From: DATGSL01 sp964645585
Lineage (GTDB): Bacteria; Verrucomicrobiota; Verrucomicrobiia; Opitutales; T3Sed10-336
Reading direction: 5' to 3'
DNA: 29,399 bases
Assembly: GCA_964645585.1 (NCBI GenBank)
Contig: CAZYAN010000050.1
Coordinates: forward strand, 1 to 29,399
The notes beneath the pieces are model-generated. The model saw nothing but the letters and a program-made list of their open reading frames with translations, was not told the origin of the DNA and searched no databases. The position numbers and the translations under genes were made by a program. Below are positions 14,981 to 22,918 of this stretch, piece after piece (the first letter of the stretch is position 1; each line of letters starts with the position of its first letter).

Positions 14981-15291
14981 GGATTCTCAGTTCGTAGGTT
15001 AGTTGCAATAAAATGGTGGAAACGCGAAAACGCTGGGGCCGCTCCGGGCCGAAAGAGAGCTGGGCCATGCGTACAAGGCAAGCAAGTATCCCATTGGGGA
15101 TGAAAAGCTAGCCGCGGTCCGCGCGAATGACACGAAAAAAATGGACCCCAGCGAATCTTGCGGATGGTTGCGTTACGGCAGCGCATGCCTCCGAGCTTGC
15201 GACGGTGACGGACCGAAACCGTCTGTCTCCCCCCGATTTCGGCGGAAACCAACCGCCTCCACTTCGGAGAGTTAAGCTACGTACGATTCGG
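14981..15291. other. Gap inside the NfeD-FloA operon
   Basis: About 310 bp separate floA from the truncated FloA-like gene. Reading frames here have no plausible protein on either strand. On the minus strand an AT-richer stretch (TTTTATTGCAACTAA) 25-45 bp before the floA start could hold a separate promoter, but I cannot define boxes. The gap is unusually long for an operon whose other junctions are 9 bp, 92 bp or overlapping. Confidence 0.4.
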
Positions 15292-15648
15292 TCAGGACTC
15301 AGCGGAGTCTTCAATCTCGAGTTCGCAAACACGCGGAAACTCGATCTCTGTCCCCGTCGCGACGGTGTCCAAATACGCCCGCATCGCCACGCGCGGATCG
15401 CCGCCCGCCCGCGCGTGAGCGACGATTTCCGAGAGGGGAACATCGGCCCCGGCCTGCCGGCATTCCGCATATGCTTCAAAGACGTCATCGACGGGAACGT
15501 TGCGAAAATAGAGCACCCACGTCCGCAGGAGGCCGACCGGCGCCCCGGCCTGACGCGTCCGCCACCAAAGGCCAAAAACGGGTCCCGCCTTCCAGCAAAC
15601 GCCGATGATGGCGATGACGAGGAATAAACCGAGCAATTGAGAATCCAT
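15292..15648 (-). CDS. Truncated FloA-like protein: membrane segment plus FloA N-terminal region only, 118 aa
   Basis: A hydrophobic N-terminus (LLGLFLVIAIIGVCW) is followed by a segment that aligns without any gap to FloA of the same operon. Residues 28-106 align with FloA 29-107 at about 25 identities by my hand count, including AGAxVG, RxVP, AGxD, ExxAHxxAGG and FxR. The SPFH core and coiled coil are entirely absent, and the protein ends shortly after with an acidic tail. The start codon overlaps the stop of the short NfeD gene by one base (TAATG), so the two are translationally coupled and the frame is unlikely to be a decayed remnant. A regulator or adaptor for FloA or NfeD is inferred, not shown. 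Confidence 0.8.
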   Translation of the reverse strand: MDSQLLGLFLVIAIIGVCWKAGPVFGLWWRTRQAGAPVGLLRTWVLYFRNVPVDDVFEAYAECRQAGADVPLSEIVAHARAGGDPRVAMRAYLDTVATGTEIEFPRVCELEIEDSAES

Positions 15649-16115
15649 TAAATCTTCTTCACGCGCACGCGGAAGTTATCGTAATCGACCACTTCCACCT
15701 TGGTGCCTTTTTCGAGCATTCCGCTCATCGAAAACGCTTCGTATTTTTGGTTGTCGACGACGACTACGCCGGTCGGGACGAGGGTTGTCAAGGTTTCGCC
15801 TTGCTTGCCGGCGATGTCCGGTGTCGCGACCGGTTTCTGGCTCGTCGACTCGAGCGTGCGATTCAAAAACAGCCGCCGGCCCATCTTCGTTCGCGGCAGC
15901 ATTTTCAGCTCGATTGCCAGCACCGCGGCCATGACGACTACGCCCAGGATGACCGCGAGCAATCCGCCTTGGACCCCGTACTCCATGAAGGCTAAGGTCC
16001 AAGCGCCGAAGACAGCGAGAGCGGCCATCACCCCGAGCACACCGCCGGGCACGATCAGTTCAAACGAGATCAGAACAAGCCCGAGAACGAAGAGACCGAT
16101 GATAATGCTGATCAT
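15648..16115 (-). CDS. Short NfeD-family membrane protein (no protease domain), 155 aa
   Basis: The start at 16115 (MISIIIGLFVLGLVLISFEL) is preferred over an upstream extension that adds a hydrophilic leader. Membrane helices occupy about residues 1-65, including the family pattern FELIVPGGVLGVMAALAVF. The C-terminus is a beta-rich OB-fold as in NfeD (GKQGETLTTLVPTGVVVVD, then KVEVVDYDNFRVRVKKI). Short NfeD proteins pair with flotillin/FloA proteins in membrane microdomains; the OB-fold is thought to mediate contacts. It follows the long NfeD gene by 92 bp and overlaps the next gene by one base. Confidence 0.9.
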   Translation of the reverse strand: MISIIIGLFVLGLVLISFELIVPGGVLGVMAALAVFGAWTLAFMEYGVQGGLLAVILGVVVMAAVLAIELKMLPRTKMGRRLFLNRTLESTSQKPVATPDIAGKQGETLTTLVPTGVVVVDNQKYEAFSMSGMLEKGTKVEVVDYDNFRVRVKKI

Positions 16116-16207
16116 AAAACAGGAGATGTAGCCCGGCGCGCAGGAATCGAAACGATCTTCAGGCAAAGACGGACCGGCGGGCCGAATCGGTGCCGGTGAC
16201 GCGAAAA

Positions 16208-17737
16208 TTAGCGGGATTTCAACCGGACGAGCAATCCGAAACTGCTTCGGCCCGTCACCTCAACCTGATCTCCGCGAACCGCCGTGCCATAGTCGAGGCG
16301 CGCTTGGTAGCGGCGTCCGTCGATCTCAATCTCGCCGCTCGGATAAAGATCCGTTACCGCGACGCCAACGGTTCCCATCGCAATCTCACCGGCGAGCATC
16401 CCCCCTTCAGCCGCGCTCCCGCCGCCCTGACTGTCTCCGGTGATGCCGGCCTGCAGGATCAATTTGTCCCACAGCCACGACCGAGGAAGGAATTTTGCGA
16501 TGGCCAGCATTCCAATAACCCCGATCAGCAGCCCGACGGCGAGATTGACAACTGGCCGAATAAACATCTCCGGCGTCAGCTCAAACGCGTCGCCCGGCCA
16601 AATGTCCGCCATGCCCCAGATCAACGCCCCGATCATCATTGCGATGCCGATCAGTGATGGAAAGAGCAGGCCCGGGAAAAAGAGTACTTCCGCCAGCACG
16701 AGGAGAACTCCCAGCAGGAAGATCAGCAGCGGCTCCAATCCGGAAAGCCCGGCGAGATGGTGCCCGAAGAATACCAGGGCAAGAAGGATAATTCCCGTGA
16801 CTCCGATCACGCCGAACCCGGGCGTCTTGGCCTCGAAGAAAATGCAGATCAGCCCGATCCCCAGCAAAAGCGGACTCATCGCCGTCAACCAGCGGGCAAG
16901 CTCCTCCGACCAAGTCGGCACGAATTCGTTCAGAACATAGCCGCCTTCACCGAATTTTGTTACCAGCAATTGATCCAAATCATCGGCGATGCCATTCCCC
17001 AGCAACGGCTGCGGCGGGTCACCGTATTCCTCCATCGCGCGCGGAGCGGTCAGGGTGAGCAGCGCTCCTTCCCCTTTGATGGTCTCGCCATCAATCTCCA
17101 GCACATAATCCTCGTCCATCATCGCCCGGATCACTTCGGTCCGAAACGGCTTTCCTTCGGTAAAAGATTCCAGGCGGGCCGTCAAATAACTCATCAGCTT
17201 GAGCTTCATTGTCTCCGGAATCTCCTGCCCGGTTGCGGCCACAGGCGCCGCCGCCCCGATTATTCCCTGCGGAGCGTACCAGATTTCGCCGGTGGCCGCC
17301 GCGATAAACGACCCGGCGGAAATCGCCTCGGTGTTGACGTACGTGATCGTTTCACCGTCGAACCGCGCCATCATCTCCATGATCTCGAGGGTGACATCGA
17401 GCCGCCCGCCCGGCGTATCCATGTCGAGAACGATCACATTGGCTCCCTTCGTGATCGCGTCTTTCATTCCGCGACGGATAACAAAGAGCAGCGCACGGCC
17501 GACCTCGTCCTTAACAGGAATCACATAAACCGAAGTGGGACTCCCGCCGGGCATTACCTTCCCGTCCGGCGAATCGATTCGTGCATCAGCGGCCGGCGTT
17601 TCATCCGCAGCGTTCTCGGAGAGGGGCGCGCCGGCTTCATTCACATCCGGCGGCGCCTCCGCAACAGGTTCGGCCGCGTGCGTCGCCGAACTCGCGAGCA
17701 CAAGAAAGAAAACCCAGAGAAAAAGCCGAAGCGCCAT
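16208..17737 (-). CDS. Long NfeD-family membrane serine protease (ClpP-like domain plus NfeD), 509 aa
   Basis: The start at 17737 (MALRLFLWVFFLVLASSATHA) gives a clean signal peptide; the frame extends 37 residues further without one. A ClpP/crotonase-like protease domain follows at about 65-300, with TPGGR at 108-112, the nucleophile Ser140 in AISAGSFIAAATG, and Lys178/Lys180 as candidate general bases. After it come about five membrane helices (320-440) and a C-terminal OB-fold ending GLLVRLKSR. Related archaeal NfeD proteases cleave stomatin-type membrane proteins, so FloA or its truncated relative in this operon are natural candidate substrates. This gene is first in the minus-strand operon. 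Confidence 0.93.
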   Translation of the reverse strand: MALRLFLWVFFLVLASSATHAAEPVAEAPPDVNEAGAPLSENAADETPAADARIDSPDGKVMPGGSPTSVYVIPVKDEVGRALLFVIRRGMKDAITKGANVIVLDMDTPGGRLDVTLEIMEMMARFDGETITYVNTEAISAGSFIAAATGEIWYAPQGIIGAAAPVAATGQEIPETMKLKLMSYLTARLESFTEGKPFRTEVIRAMMDEDYVLEIDGETIKGEGALLTLTAPRAMEEYGDPPQPLLGNGIADDLDQLLVTKFGEGGYVLNEFVPTWSEELARWLTAMSPLLLGIGLICIFFEAKTPGFGVIGVTGIILLALVFFGHHLAGLSGLEPLLIFLLGVLLVLAEVLFFPGLLFPSLIGIAMMIGALIWGMADIWPGDAFELTPEMFIRPVVNLAVGLLIGVIGMLAIAKFLPRSWLWDKLILQAGITGDSQGGGSAAEGGMLAGEIAMGTVGVAVTDLYPSGEIEIDGRRYQARLDYGTAVRGDQVEVTGRSSFGLLVRLKSR

Positions 17738-18107
17738 GGAAACAGGCGGCCGCTCCTCAGAGAGATTCGGAGGAAGGCCCGCCCGGCGAATATCAGCGTT
17801 TAAGTTCCGATTGGCAAGCACGGAGGGCAGCGTTAGAAATGAGATCAACTATCGCGGGACGAATTAACCACAAAGCACACAAAGACCACATAGAAGTGCA
17901 GAACGGCACCATCCGCATTCACCAGCGCTTCCGCGGTTTGCTCTCCACTTTGTGTCCCTTGTGATCTTTGTGGTTGATGACTCTGTCTTCGAACGACCCG
18001 TACGGAATTCGTTGTTTTCAGAGCGCGGCGTTCTCTGCATTCTGCTCAAGTTAAGGCGGCTTTATCCAGGCATTCGGCCAGTCGAAGCGAGCCGCTTGTT
18101 GAGCAAA
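17738..18107. other. Divergent intergenic region between the NfeD operon and the EEP-family gene
   Basis: About 370 bp. The dominant structure is the inverted periodic repeat at 17866-17975. An open frame on the plus strand starts at 17952 inside the right repeat arm and joins the gene at 18108, but its first 52 codons have no protein-like character. Promoters for both divergent genes should lie here; I could not define them. Confidence 0.45.
17866..17975. repeat. Inverted pair of 9-nt periodic repeats (CACAAAG type)
   Basis: The left arm (17866-17893) reads AAC plus units CACAAAGCA, CACAAAGAC and CACATAG. The right arm (17948-17975) is its reverse complement with about five mismatches. The arms enclose 54 bp. 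Similar CACRAAGNN-type arrays are, from memory, widespread in intergenic regions of several environmental phyla; their role is not known to me. Confidence 0.8.
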
Positions 18108-19127
18108 ATGCGACCACTTCTCGACGAACCCGCCAGCGATCGAAGGGCGACGACCTCCCCGCCGACCTCCGCCAGGCGTTTGCCCTTTCCTGAGATCTCG
18201 GCGGCGGCTGCTGTTTGTATCCTGATCCTTATTTCCTTTATGAACGGCTGGGGACCCGACCTGCTGGCGAATATCCGCTTGCATTTGGCTTTTCTCCTTT
18301 TGATCCCGGCGCTCACACTCCTGTGGCGGAGGCAGCGAGGCTGGGCGGCAGTTGTCGCTGTCCCCGCGATCGGGCTTGTTGCGATCTGCCTTCCTCTGGT
18401 CGATCAAACGGTGCTCCCGGAAGGCCGCACGGTTTACAAGGCTTTGCACTTCAACCTGGACAAGAAGAACACCAAAGCGCCCGCCTTTATCGACCTGCTG
18501 GATGAGGAACAGCCCGATTTTGTCAGCCTTTCTGAATACACCGAAGATTGGGATCACGCCATCTCGGCACTGTTGGCGGAACGGTATCCACACCGCATGA
18601 TTGAGCCGCGACGGGATCTGGGCGGGCTGGTGCTGCTCAGCCGGTATCCCATCGTGTCCCGGGAAATTATAACAATTCCCGGCGTTCACCGTCCCATCCT
18701 GCGAGCCGAGATCCAAACACCCGATGGATTGGTGACGTTGCTGGGGGTCCATGCGGAATCGCCCAAGAGCAACCGGCGGTTCGCCAGCCGAAACGCAACT
18801 TTACAGCGCGTCGCGATCCTCGCGGGCCAAAGTGAAACGCGAGGAACGGTCGTCCTCGGCGGGTTCAATTGCGCGCCGTGGTCGAAATATTTTGCGCCAA
18901 TTCACGGTCGCGGAGGTTTACAAATCCCCGTATCGCGCGGCCAACTGAAAGCGACTTGGCCGGCCTGGCTCGGACCAGCGGGTTTGCCGCTTGACCACAT
19001 TCTCCTTTCGGGCGAGGTGCGGGCGACCTCGTACCGGGCCCTTTCGGGCGCTGGTTCCGATCACCTGCCGGTGGTCTGCGAGTTCCTGTTTATAAATTCG
19101 CGCGGGCTGAATGGAGATGAACGGTAA
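18108..19127 (+). CDS. Membrane-anchored endonuclease/exonuclease/phosphatase (EEP) family protein, 339 aa
   Basis: The ATG at 18108 is chosen because the longer frame begins in a repeat. Three membrane helices lie at about 30-47, 57-73 and 79-98. The EEP domain (108-329) carries Asn116 in LHFNLDKK, the metal-binding Glu143 in SLSEYTEDW, His215 in LGVHAES, Asn254 in LGGFNCAPWS, Asp296-His297 and Ser317-Asp318-His319 (GSDHLPVV). The layout with N-terminal helices matches membrane EEP proteins such as YafD-like proteins, acting outside the cytoplasmic membrane on phosphodiesters; the substrate is unknown. The motif normally reading GDFN is GGFN here (Gly252), which removes a residue usually needed for catalysis. 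Confidence 0.85.
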   Translation: MRPLLDEPASDRRATTSPPTSARRLPFPEISAAAAVCILILISFMNGWGPDLLANIRLHLAFLLLIPALTLLWRRQRGWAAVVAVPAIGLVAICLPLVDQTVLPEGRTVYKALHFNLDKKNTKAPAFIDLLDEEQPDFVSLSEYTEDWDHAISALLAERYPHRMIEPRRDLGGLVLLSRYPIVSREIITIPGVHRPILRAEIQTPDGLVTLLGVHAESPKSNRRFASRNATLQRVAILAGQSETRGTVVLGGFNCAPWSKYFAPIHGRGGLQIPVSRGQLKATWPAWLGPAGLPLDHILLSGEVRATSYRALSGAGSDHLPVVCEFLFINSRGLNGDER

Positions 19128-19526
19128 CTTTCGGCGTCCAGCCCAAGACTGGAATGGCGCTAACATAACAAAAGCGGCAGCGGCTTCCAGCCGCTGATCC
19201 GCATAACAAAATGGCAAGATGGCATGCCGCTTCCACGATTCGGATTCAGGTCCTGACTTGTCCCCATTCTGGCTTAAACAAGCCTCTGGCAAACAAAAAT
19301 TTATGCCCCCGATCGTCCTGGAGGCCGGCGCGCGGCACCCACGCCTTTTTGCCGTCTCCTGACACCGGTTTCCCTTGCATGGCGCCGTTCAAACCCGAAT
19401 TCGGGCCGCAAGGTTTTCCCGATACCTCAATAAGAAACTGCCCCGATGCGGAGCCGTTGACCGAAATGCTATGCTGCGGCATGATTGGGGGCAATGCCGC
19501 CCAAGCCTCTCTTTACCTTTGGCATT
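19128..19526. other. Intergenic region between the EEP and PEP-CTERM genes
   Basis: About 400 bp with no convincing gene. It contains a hairpin at 19178-19196 flanked by two copies of CATAACAAAA (about 19164 and 19202). The remainder has no motif I recognise. Confidence 0.45.
19178..19196. repeat. Palindromic element CAGCGGCT-TCC-AGCCGCTG
   Basis: A perfect 8-bp stem with a TCC loop. Outer GCGG and CCGC extend it with a two-base bulge. There is no T-tract. It lies 50 bp after the EEP stop and is bracketed by direct repeats CATAACAAAA. The GGCTGGAAGCC core resembles a repetitive intergenic palindrome type I recall from Verrucomicrobiota. It may be a REP-like element or a weak terminator. Confidence 0.5.
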
Positions 19527-20267
19527 ATGAACTCAATAATGCGATTCGGCGGCTGCATCCTCGCCGCCCTTTTCTTAGCTTGTCCCGTGCAGGGGCAATT
19601 TGTTTCCGCGGATTCGTTCGGCGAATTTCATGTTGTCGCGGGCCCGGACAACTCCCAGGAAAATACCGGTGTTGGCGTATCGGGACAATTTCTGTGGGAC
19701 TCGACGAACCTGTATCTCCGCGTCATTGTTACTAACTTGGCCGGAACCCCCGGCCATCCCGACAACGGGGTGCTGACCTCCTTCGGCTTCCAGACTCCGA
19801 CGGTGATCCCCGGGACTGTTCAGCTTGCTGCTTCCGGTCAAGCGGATGGCGGCCCGGCCCTGGCGAGCATGAGCTTCACACTGATGGAGAACTACCAGAT
19901 TTTCTCCTTTCCCAGCATGGGGATCGGGTTGGCCGTCAATCCAGCCAGCCCTCAGGGCGGCAATCCCAATCTCGGCCTTCCCGCCGGGCGGACCGCGTTT
20001 TTTGATTTCAACTTCCAAGGTGCGGGAATCGCCCCTGCCGACTTCTCCTTCGAGGGATTCGGTTATACGCCGGTCCCTCAGGATGGCGATCCTTTCAACA
20101 TCGCCTTTCGCTTCCAGGGAATCGGCAATGGCAGCAATACCGAAGGCAGCGACGGCTTCGCCGGATACGTCGTGCCCGAACCTTCCACTTACGGGATCGC
20201 CGGGATCCTGCTCCTGGGAATGCTGATCTCCGAGCGCCGCCGGGCATTGGCTCGCCGACGCGGCTGA
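19527..20267 (+). CDS. PEP-CTERM sorting-signal protein, 246 aa
   Basis: An N-terminal signal peptide (MNSIMRFGGCILAALFLACP) precedes a beta-rich, Gly/Ser/Phe/Asn-rich extracellular domain. The C-terminus is a textbook PEP-CTERM signal at about 216-246: VPEPSTYG, a hydrophobic helix (IAGILLLGMLI) and a basic end SERRRALARRR. Exosortase enzymes recognise such signals and move the protein to the cell surface, in bacteria that make exopolysaccharide. No exosortase gene is in the window. A second in-frame ATG at 19539 is an alternative start. A strong terminator follows 36 bp after the stop. Confidence 0.92.
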   Translation: MNSIMRFGGCILAALFLACPVQGQFVSADSFGEFHVVAGPDNSQENTGVGVSGQFLWDSTNLYLRVIVTNLAGTPGHPDNGVLTSFGFQTPTVIPGTVQLAASGQADGGPALASMSFTLMENYQIFSFPSMGIGLAVNPASPQGGNPNLGLPAGRTAFFDFNFQGAGIAPADFSFEGFGYTPVPQDGDPFNIAFRFQGIGNGSNTEGSDGFAGYVVPEPSTYGIAGILLLGMLISERRRALARRRG

Positions 20268-20300
20268 GGCGACCTTTCCATTCTCTGAATCACGTTCTTC

Positions 20301-20537
20301 TCACCCTCGCCGGCTCGCTGGAGCCGGCGGGGGTTTTCTTTTTCCAGGCAGCGCCGATCGAACGTCGGGCCGCAGCCCCAGCACCAGCGAAAACCCAATA
20401 AAGAGCCGCGTTCGCAAGATTCCCCCAAGCCAGGTCGACACAGCGATTCCGGAGAGGAACAGGACCACTGGAAGAAAGAAGGTGATCCACATTCGCCAGT
20501 CATTCTCTGCCGTGCCGCGTAGGCGATCGCGCTGCAT
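20301..20537 (-). CDS. Possible small membrane protein, 78 aa (doubtful)
   Basis: The minus-strand frame has two hydrophobic segments (MWITFFLPVVLFLSGIAVST and RLFIGFSLVLGL), which is more protein-like than most frames here. It may start at 20537 or at the internal ATG at 20492. Its last 15 or so codons are simply the reverse complement of the strong terminator at 20304-20343 (GKRKPPPAPASRRG), so either the tail is incidental or the frame is not a gene. No family recognised and no Shine-Dalgarno seen. Without it, 20268-20830 is a gene-free stretch. Confidence 0.3.
   Translation of the reverse strand: MQRDRLRGTAENDWRMWITFFLPVVLFLSGIAVSTWLGGILRTRLFIGFSLVLGLRPDVRSALPGKRKPPPAPASRRG
20304..20343 (+). 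terminator. Rho-independent terminator after the PEP-CTERM gene
   Basis: A 13-bp stem (CCCTCGCCGGCTC paired with GAGCCGGCGGGGG, one T-G pair) with loop GCTG is followed by TTTTCTTTTT. Confidence 0.93.
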
Positions 20538-20830
20538 CGTTCACCTTACGCGGCACCGGCGGTTTGCGCGACCGGGCAGGCACCCCAGCGGAGGTTCAGG
20601 CATACCCTGAACGTTCGCGGACAACAAGTTAAGTGGCGCGCAATCGGCTGTTATTCAGCCTGCATGCCGGTTTTTTAAAGAAGACGTAAAAACGCGCGGA
20701 CCGGCCCGGCCATGATTGACAGCGTCCGCACGAATGTCATCCCCTACGCCATCGCTGGATGATTGACCTTAGGTTCAATCGGTCAGTCCGCCCGCTCAAA
20801 CTGTACAGCCTAATGCATCGGCGGCCCATC
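20538..20830. other. Intergenic region before the subtilase-like gene, with a 7-bp hairpin
   Basis: A perfect inverted repeat GTTCAGG-CATAC-CCTGAAC lies at 20594-20612, and GGCTG-TTATT-CAGCC near 20648-20662 is followed within 12 bp by a run of six T (about 20673-20678). Neither is a standard terminator. The reading frame of the next gene extends back to 20759, but the signal peptide starts at 20831. Confidence 0.45.
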
Positions 20831-22918
20831 ATGAGAATGCGCCTTTTCCAGTTCGCTCTGTTGGTCGTGCTTGTGACGCCTCGCCTGACCGCCGATTACA
20901 AAGATGCAATCGGATTTACGCGGCTGTTGCAGGAATGTAACGGCGAACTCCCGAACGGCGCCGGCATCGCGGTGGCGCAAACGGAATCCACCCAAAACGA
21001 CAAGTGGGCGCCGGAACCGAAGGGCGAGCTTTCCGAAGAAAACTTCACCTACAATCCGAGTGCCCATGGCGGTTATTCGAGTCACGCCTACGAAGTTGGT
21101 CGCTACCTCTACGGCGCGAACAGCATGACACCGGGAGTCGATGATGTTTTCGCTTTTCGCACTTCGACATGGAACGGATCGATGTCCTTCGCGCGGAATC
21201 TGGAGCCATCAAATCCTCCCTGGCGTGTTGAGAATCACAGCTGGGGCGGATCCGTCGGCTTCGTTTCCGGCGATCTGCAAATATTGGCCCGGCTCGATTA
21301 CCGCATTTTGCACTACGATCTGGTCGCCGTTGCCGGGGTCGATAACAACACTGGCCCCATGCGCCCCATGGTCTCGAACTCCTACAACAGCATCTCCGTC
21401 GGAGTCTCCTCGGGCAATCACAACCGAGGCGGAACCAACCTTTATACCCCCGGACGCATGAAGCCAGAGCTGGTGGCGCCCCTTCCTTACACCAGCTACG
21501 CGACTCCGGTTGTCGCATCCGCGGCAACCCTTCTGCTCGCCGCGGCCGAACAGGACGCCGCGCTTGCGGACGGCGCCCGCGCGCCTGTCATCAAAGCGCT
21601 CCTTCTCGCCGGCGCGACCAAAGAGGCTTTTCCCAACTGGAGCAATTCGCCGACGCGCCCGCTCGACGAGGTGTACGGCGCGGGAAATCTCAACATCTAC
21701 AACAGCTTTTCGGCGCTCAAATCGGGCAAGCACATCCCGGGAGAACACGATGCGAGCCGAGACTCCGGCTGGGATTGGAACATCACGGCCGCCCCGGATT
21801 CCGGCCGTTATTATCCGTTTACCAGCAGCGCGGCGGCGGAAGGCGATTTTTCAGCAACGCTTGCATGGAATGCCGTTCCCAGCCCGGAAACCGAGTGGTG
21901 GAACGGTTCCTGGGCCTACCAGGTCGCACGGCTCTCGCTGCGCCTGTGGAAATTGGATGAGCAAGGCGAACCTCAAATTACAATTGCCGAGAGCATCAGC
22001 CCGATCGACAACATTCAGCACATTTACCTGCCTGATCTCGCGCCTGGCAACTACGCCCTGGAAGTTTCCGGCGAAACAGCCGACGTCCCTTACGGCCTGG
22101 CTTGGCGTTCACCTCCAGCACCCAGCACGGGCGCCCCGCCCGCGATCACTGCGGCTCCCGCGCCGACGGCTGCGCCGGTCATGCATTCGGTTTCTTTTAC
22201 CGTCGAATCCGAAGGTTCCGGACTGGTTTATCAATGGGAAAAAGATTCCGTTCCGCTCTCTAATAACGACCGCATCACCGGCGCCACCGGCCCCACACTT
22301 GTGATTTCGTCGCTGGCCCCGGAGGACGAAGGCGTCTACTCGGTATCGGTCAGCAATCCTTTCGGTTCCGTGGAAAGCGACAGCGCGCCGCTCGAAATTT
22401 TACCTTACGCTCCTCCGCTGCAATGGGCACGAGTCGCCGGAGGAATCGCGAACATCGCCGCGGCCGAACTGCTAGTCGACGTAGTGGGTTCCGACGGCGG
22501 CCCGGTATCGGTTGAAACACTTCCAGCCGTTTCGAACAACGGCATCGAACTCGAATTCGACGAGGGCCGCATCGTCTACCGGTCACCCGCCGACTATGCC
22601 GCCGCCGATTCCTTCACCTTTTCGGCGATTGACGGACGTAATCGCCAAACGCAATGCACCGTCGAAATTCAAGTCCTCGACGTGTCCATGAACGTCGCGC
22701 CCACGGTAAATGCCCTCGAACGAATCGCGCAATCAGACGACCTTCGCCTTTCCTTTTCCGGGATCCCCGGCGCGGTGTACCGCGTGGAAGCCTCCAGCGA
22801 TCTGGTTGCGTGGGAAGTCATCGGCACAGCGGTGGACTCGCTGGAGGGATTATATGAATACCAAGAAGCCGACGCTTTTCAGCTGCCTCAACGCTTCTAC
22901 AGGCTCGTGCGCGAATAA
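20831..22918 (+). CDS. Secreted subtilase-like protein with Ig-like and C-terminal adhesion-type modules, 695 aa
   Basis: The ATG at 20831 begins the signal peptide MRMRLFQFALLVVLVTPRLT. The N-terminal 330 residues follow the subtilisin (S8) layout: strand GAGIAVAQTES at 43-53, GGYSSHAYEVG with His85, ENHSWGG at 134-140, AVAGVDNNTG with the oxyanion Asn at 172/173, and TSYATPVVASAATLLL with Ser222 in place of GTSxAxP. The position that normally holds the catalytic Asp is Gln50, with Glu52 nearby. After this come a beta domain, an Ig-like domain (about 440-525; YQWEKDSVPLSNNDR, EDEGVYSVSVSNPFG), a cadherin-like region (YAAADSFTFSAIDG) and a C-terminal module ending RFYRLVRE that is common in Verrucomicrobiota secreted proteins. 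Likely extracellular; peptidase activity is uncertain. Confidence 0.8.
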   Translation: MRMRLFQFALLVVLVTPRLTADYKDAIGFTRLLQECNGELPNGAGIAVAQTESTQNDKWAPEPKGELSEENFTYNPSAHGGYSSHAYEVGRYLYGANSMTPGVDDVFAFRTSTWNGSMSFARNLEPSNPPWRVENHSWGGSVGFVSGDLQILARLDYRILHYDLVAVAGVDNNTGPMRPMVSNSYNSISVGVSSGNHNRGGTNLYTPGRMKPELVAPLPYTSYATPVVASAATLLLAAAEQDAALADGARAPVIKALLLAGATKEAFPNWSNSPTRPLDEVYGAGNLNIYNSFSALKSGKHIPGEHDASRDSGWDWNITAAPDSGRYYPFTSSAAAEGDFSATLAWNAVPSPETEWWNGSWAYQVARLSLRLWKLDEQGEPQITIAESISPIDNIQHIYLPDLAPGNYALEVSGETADVPYGLAWRSPPAPSTGAPPAITAAPAPTAAPVMHSVSFTVESEGSGLVYQWEKDSVPLSNNDRITGATGPTLVISSLAPEDEGVYSVSVSNPFGSVESDSAPLEILPYAPPLQWARVAGGIANIAAAELLVDVVGSDGGPVSVETLPAVSNNGIELEFDEGRIVYRSPADYAAADSFTFSAIDGRNRQTQCTVEIQVLDVSMNVAPTVNALERIAQSDDLRLSFSGIPGAVYRVEASSDLVAWEVIGTAVDSLEGLYEYQEADAFQLPQRFYRLVRE

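Noticed and set aside
15292..15648. The truncated FloA gene as a pseudogene
   Set aside because: The frame is intact, aligns gaplessly with FloA, has its own stop after an acidic tail and is translationally coupled to NfeD. No remnant of the missing FloA part is visible downstream.
17866..17975. Periodic repeats considered as a CRISPR array
   Set aside because: Units are 9 nt with no unique spacers between them, the arms are inverted to each other, and no cas gene is present.
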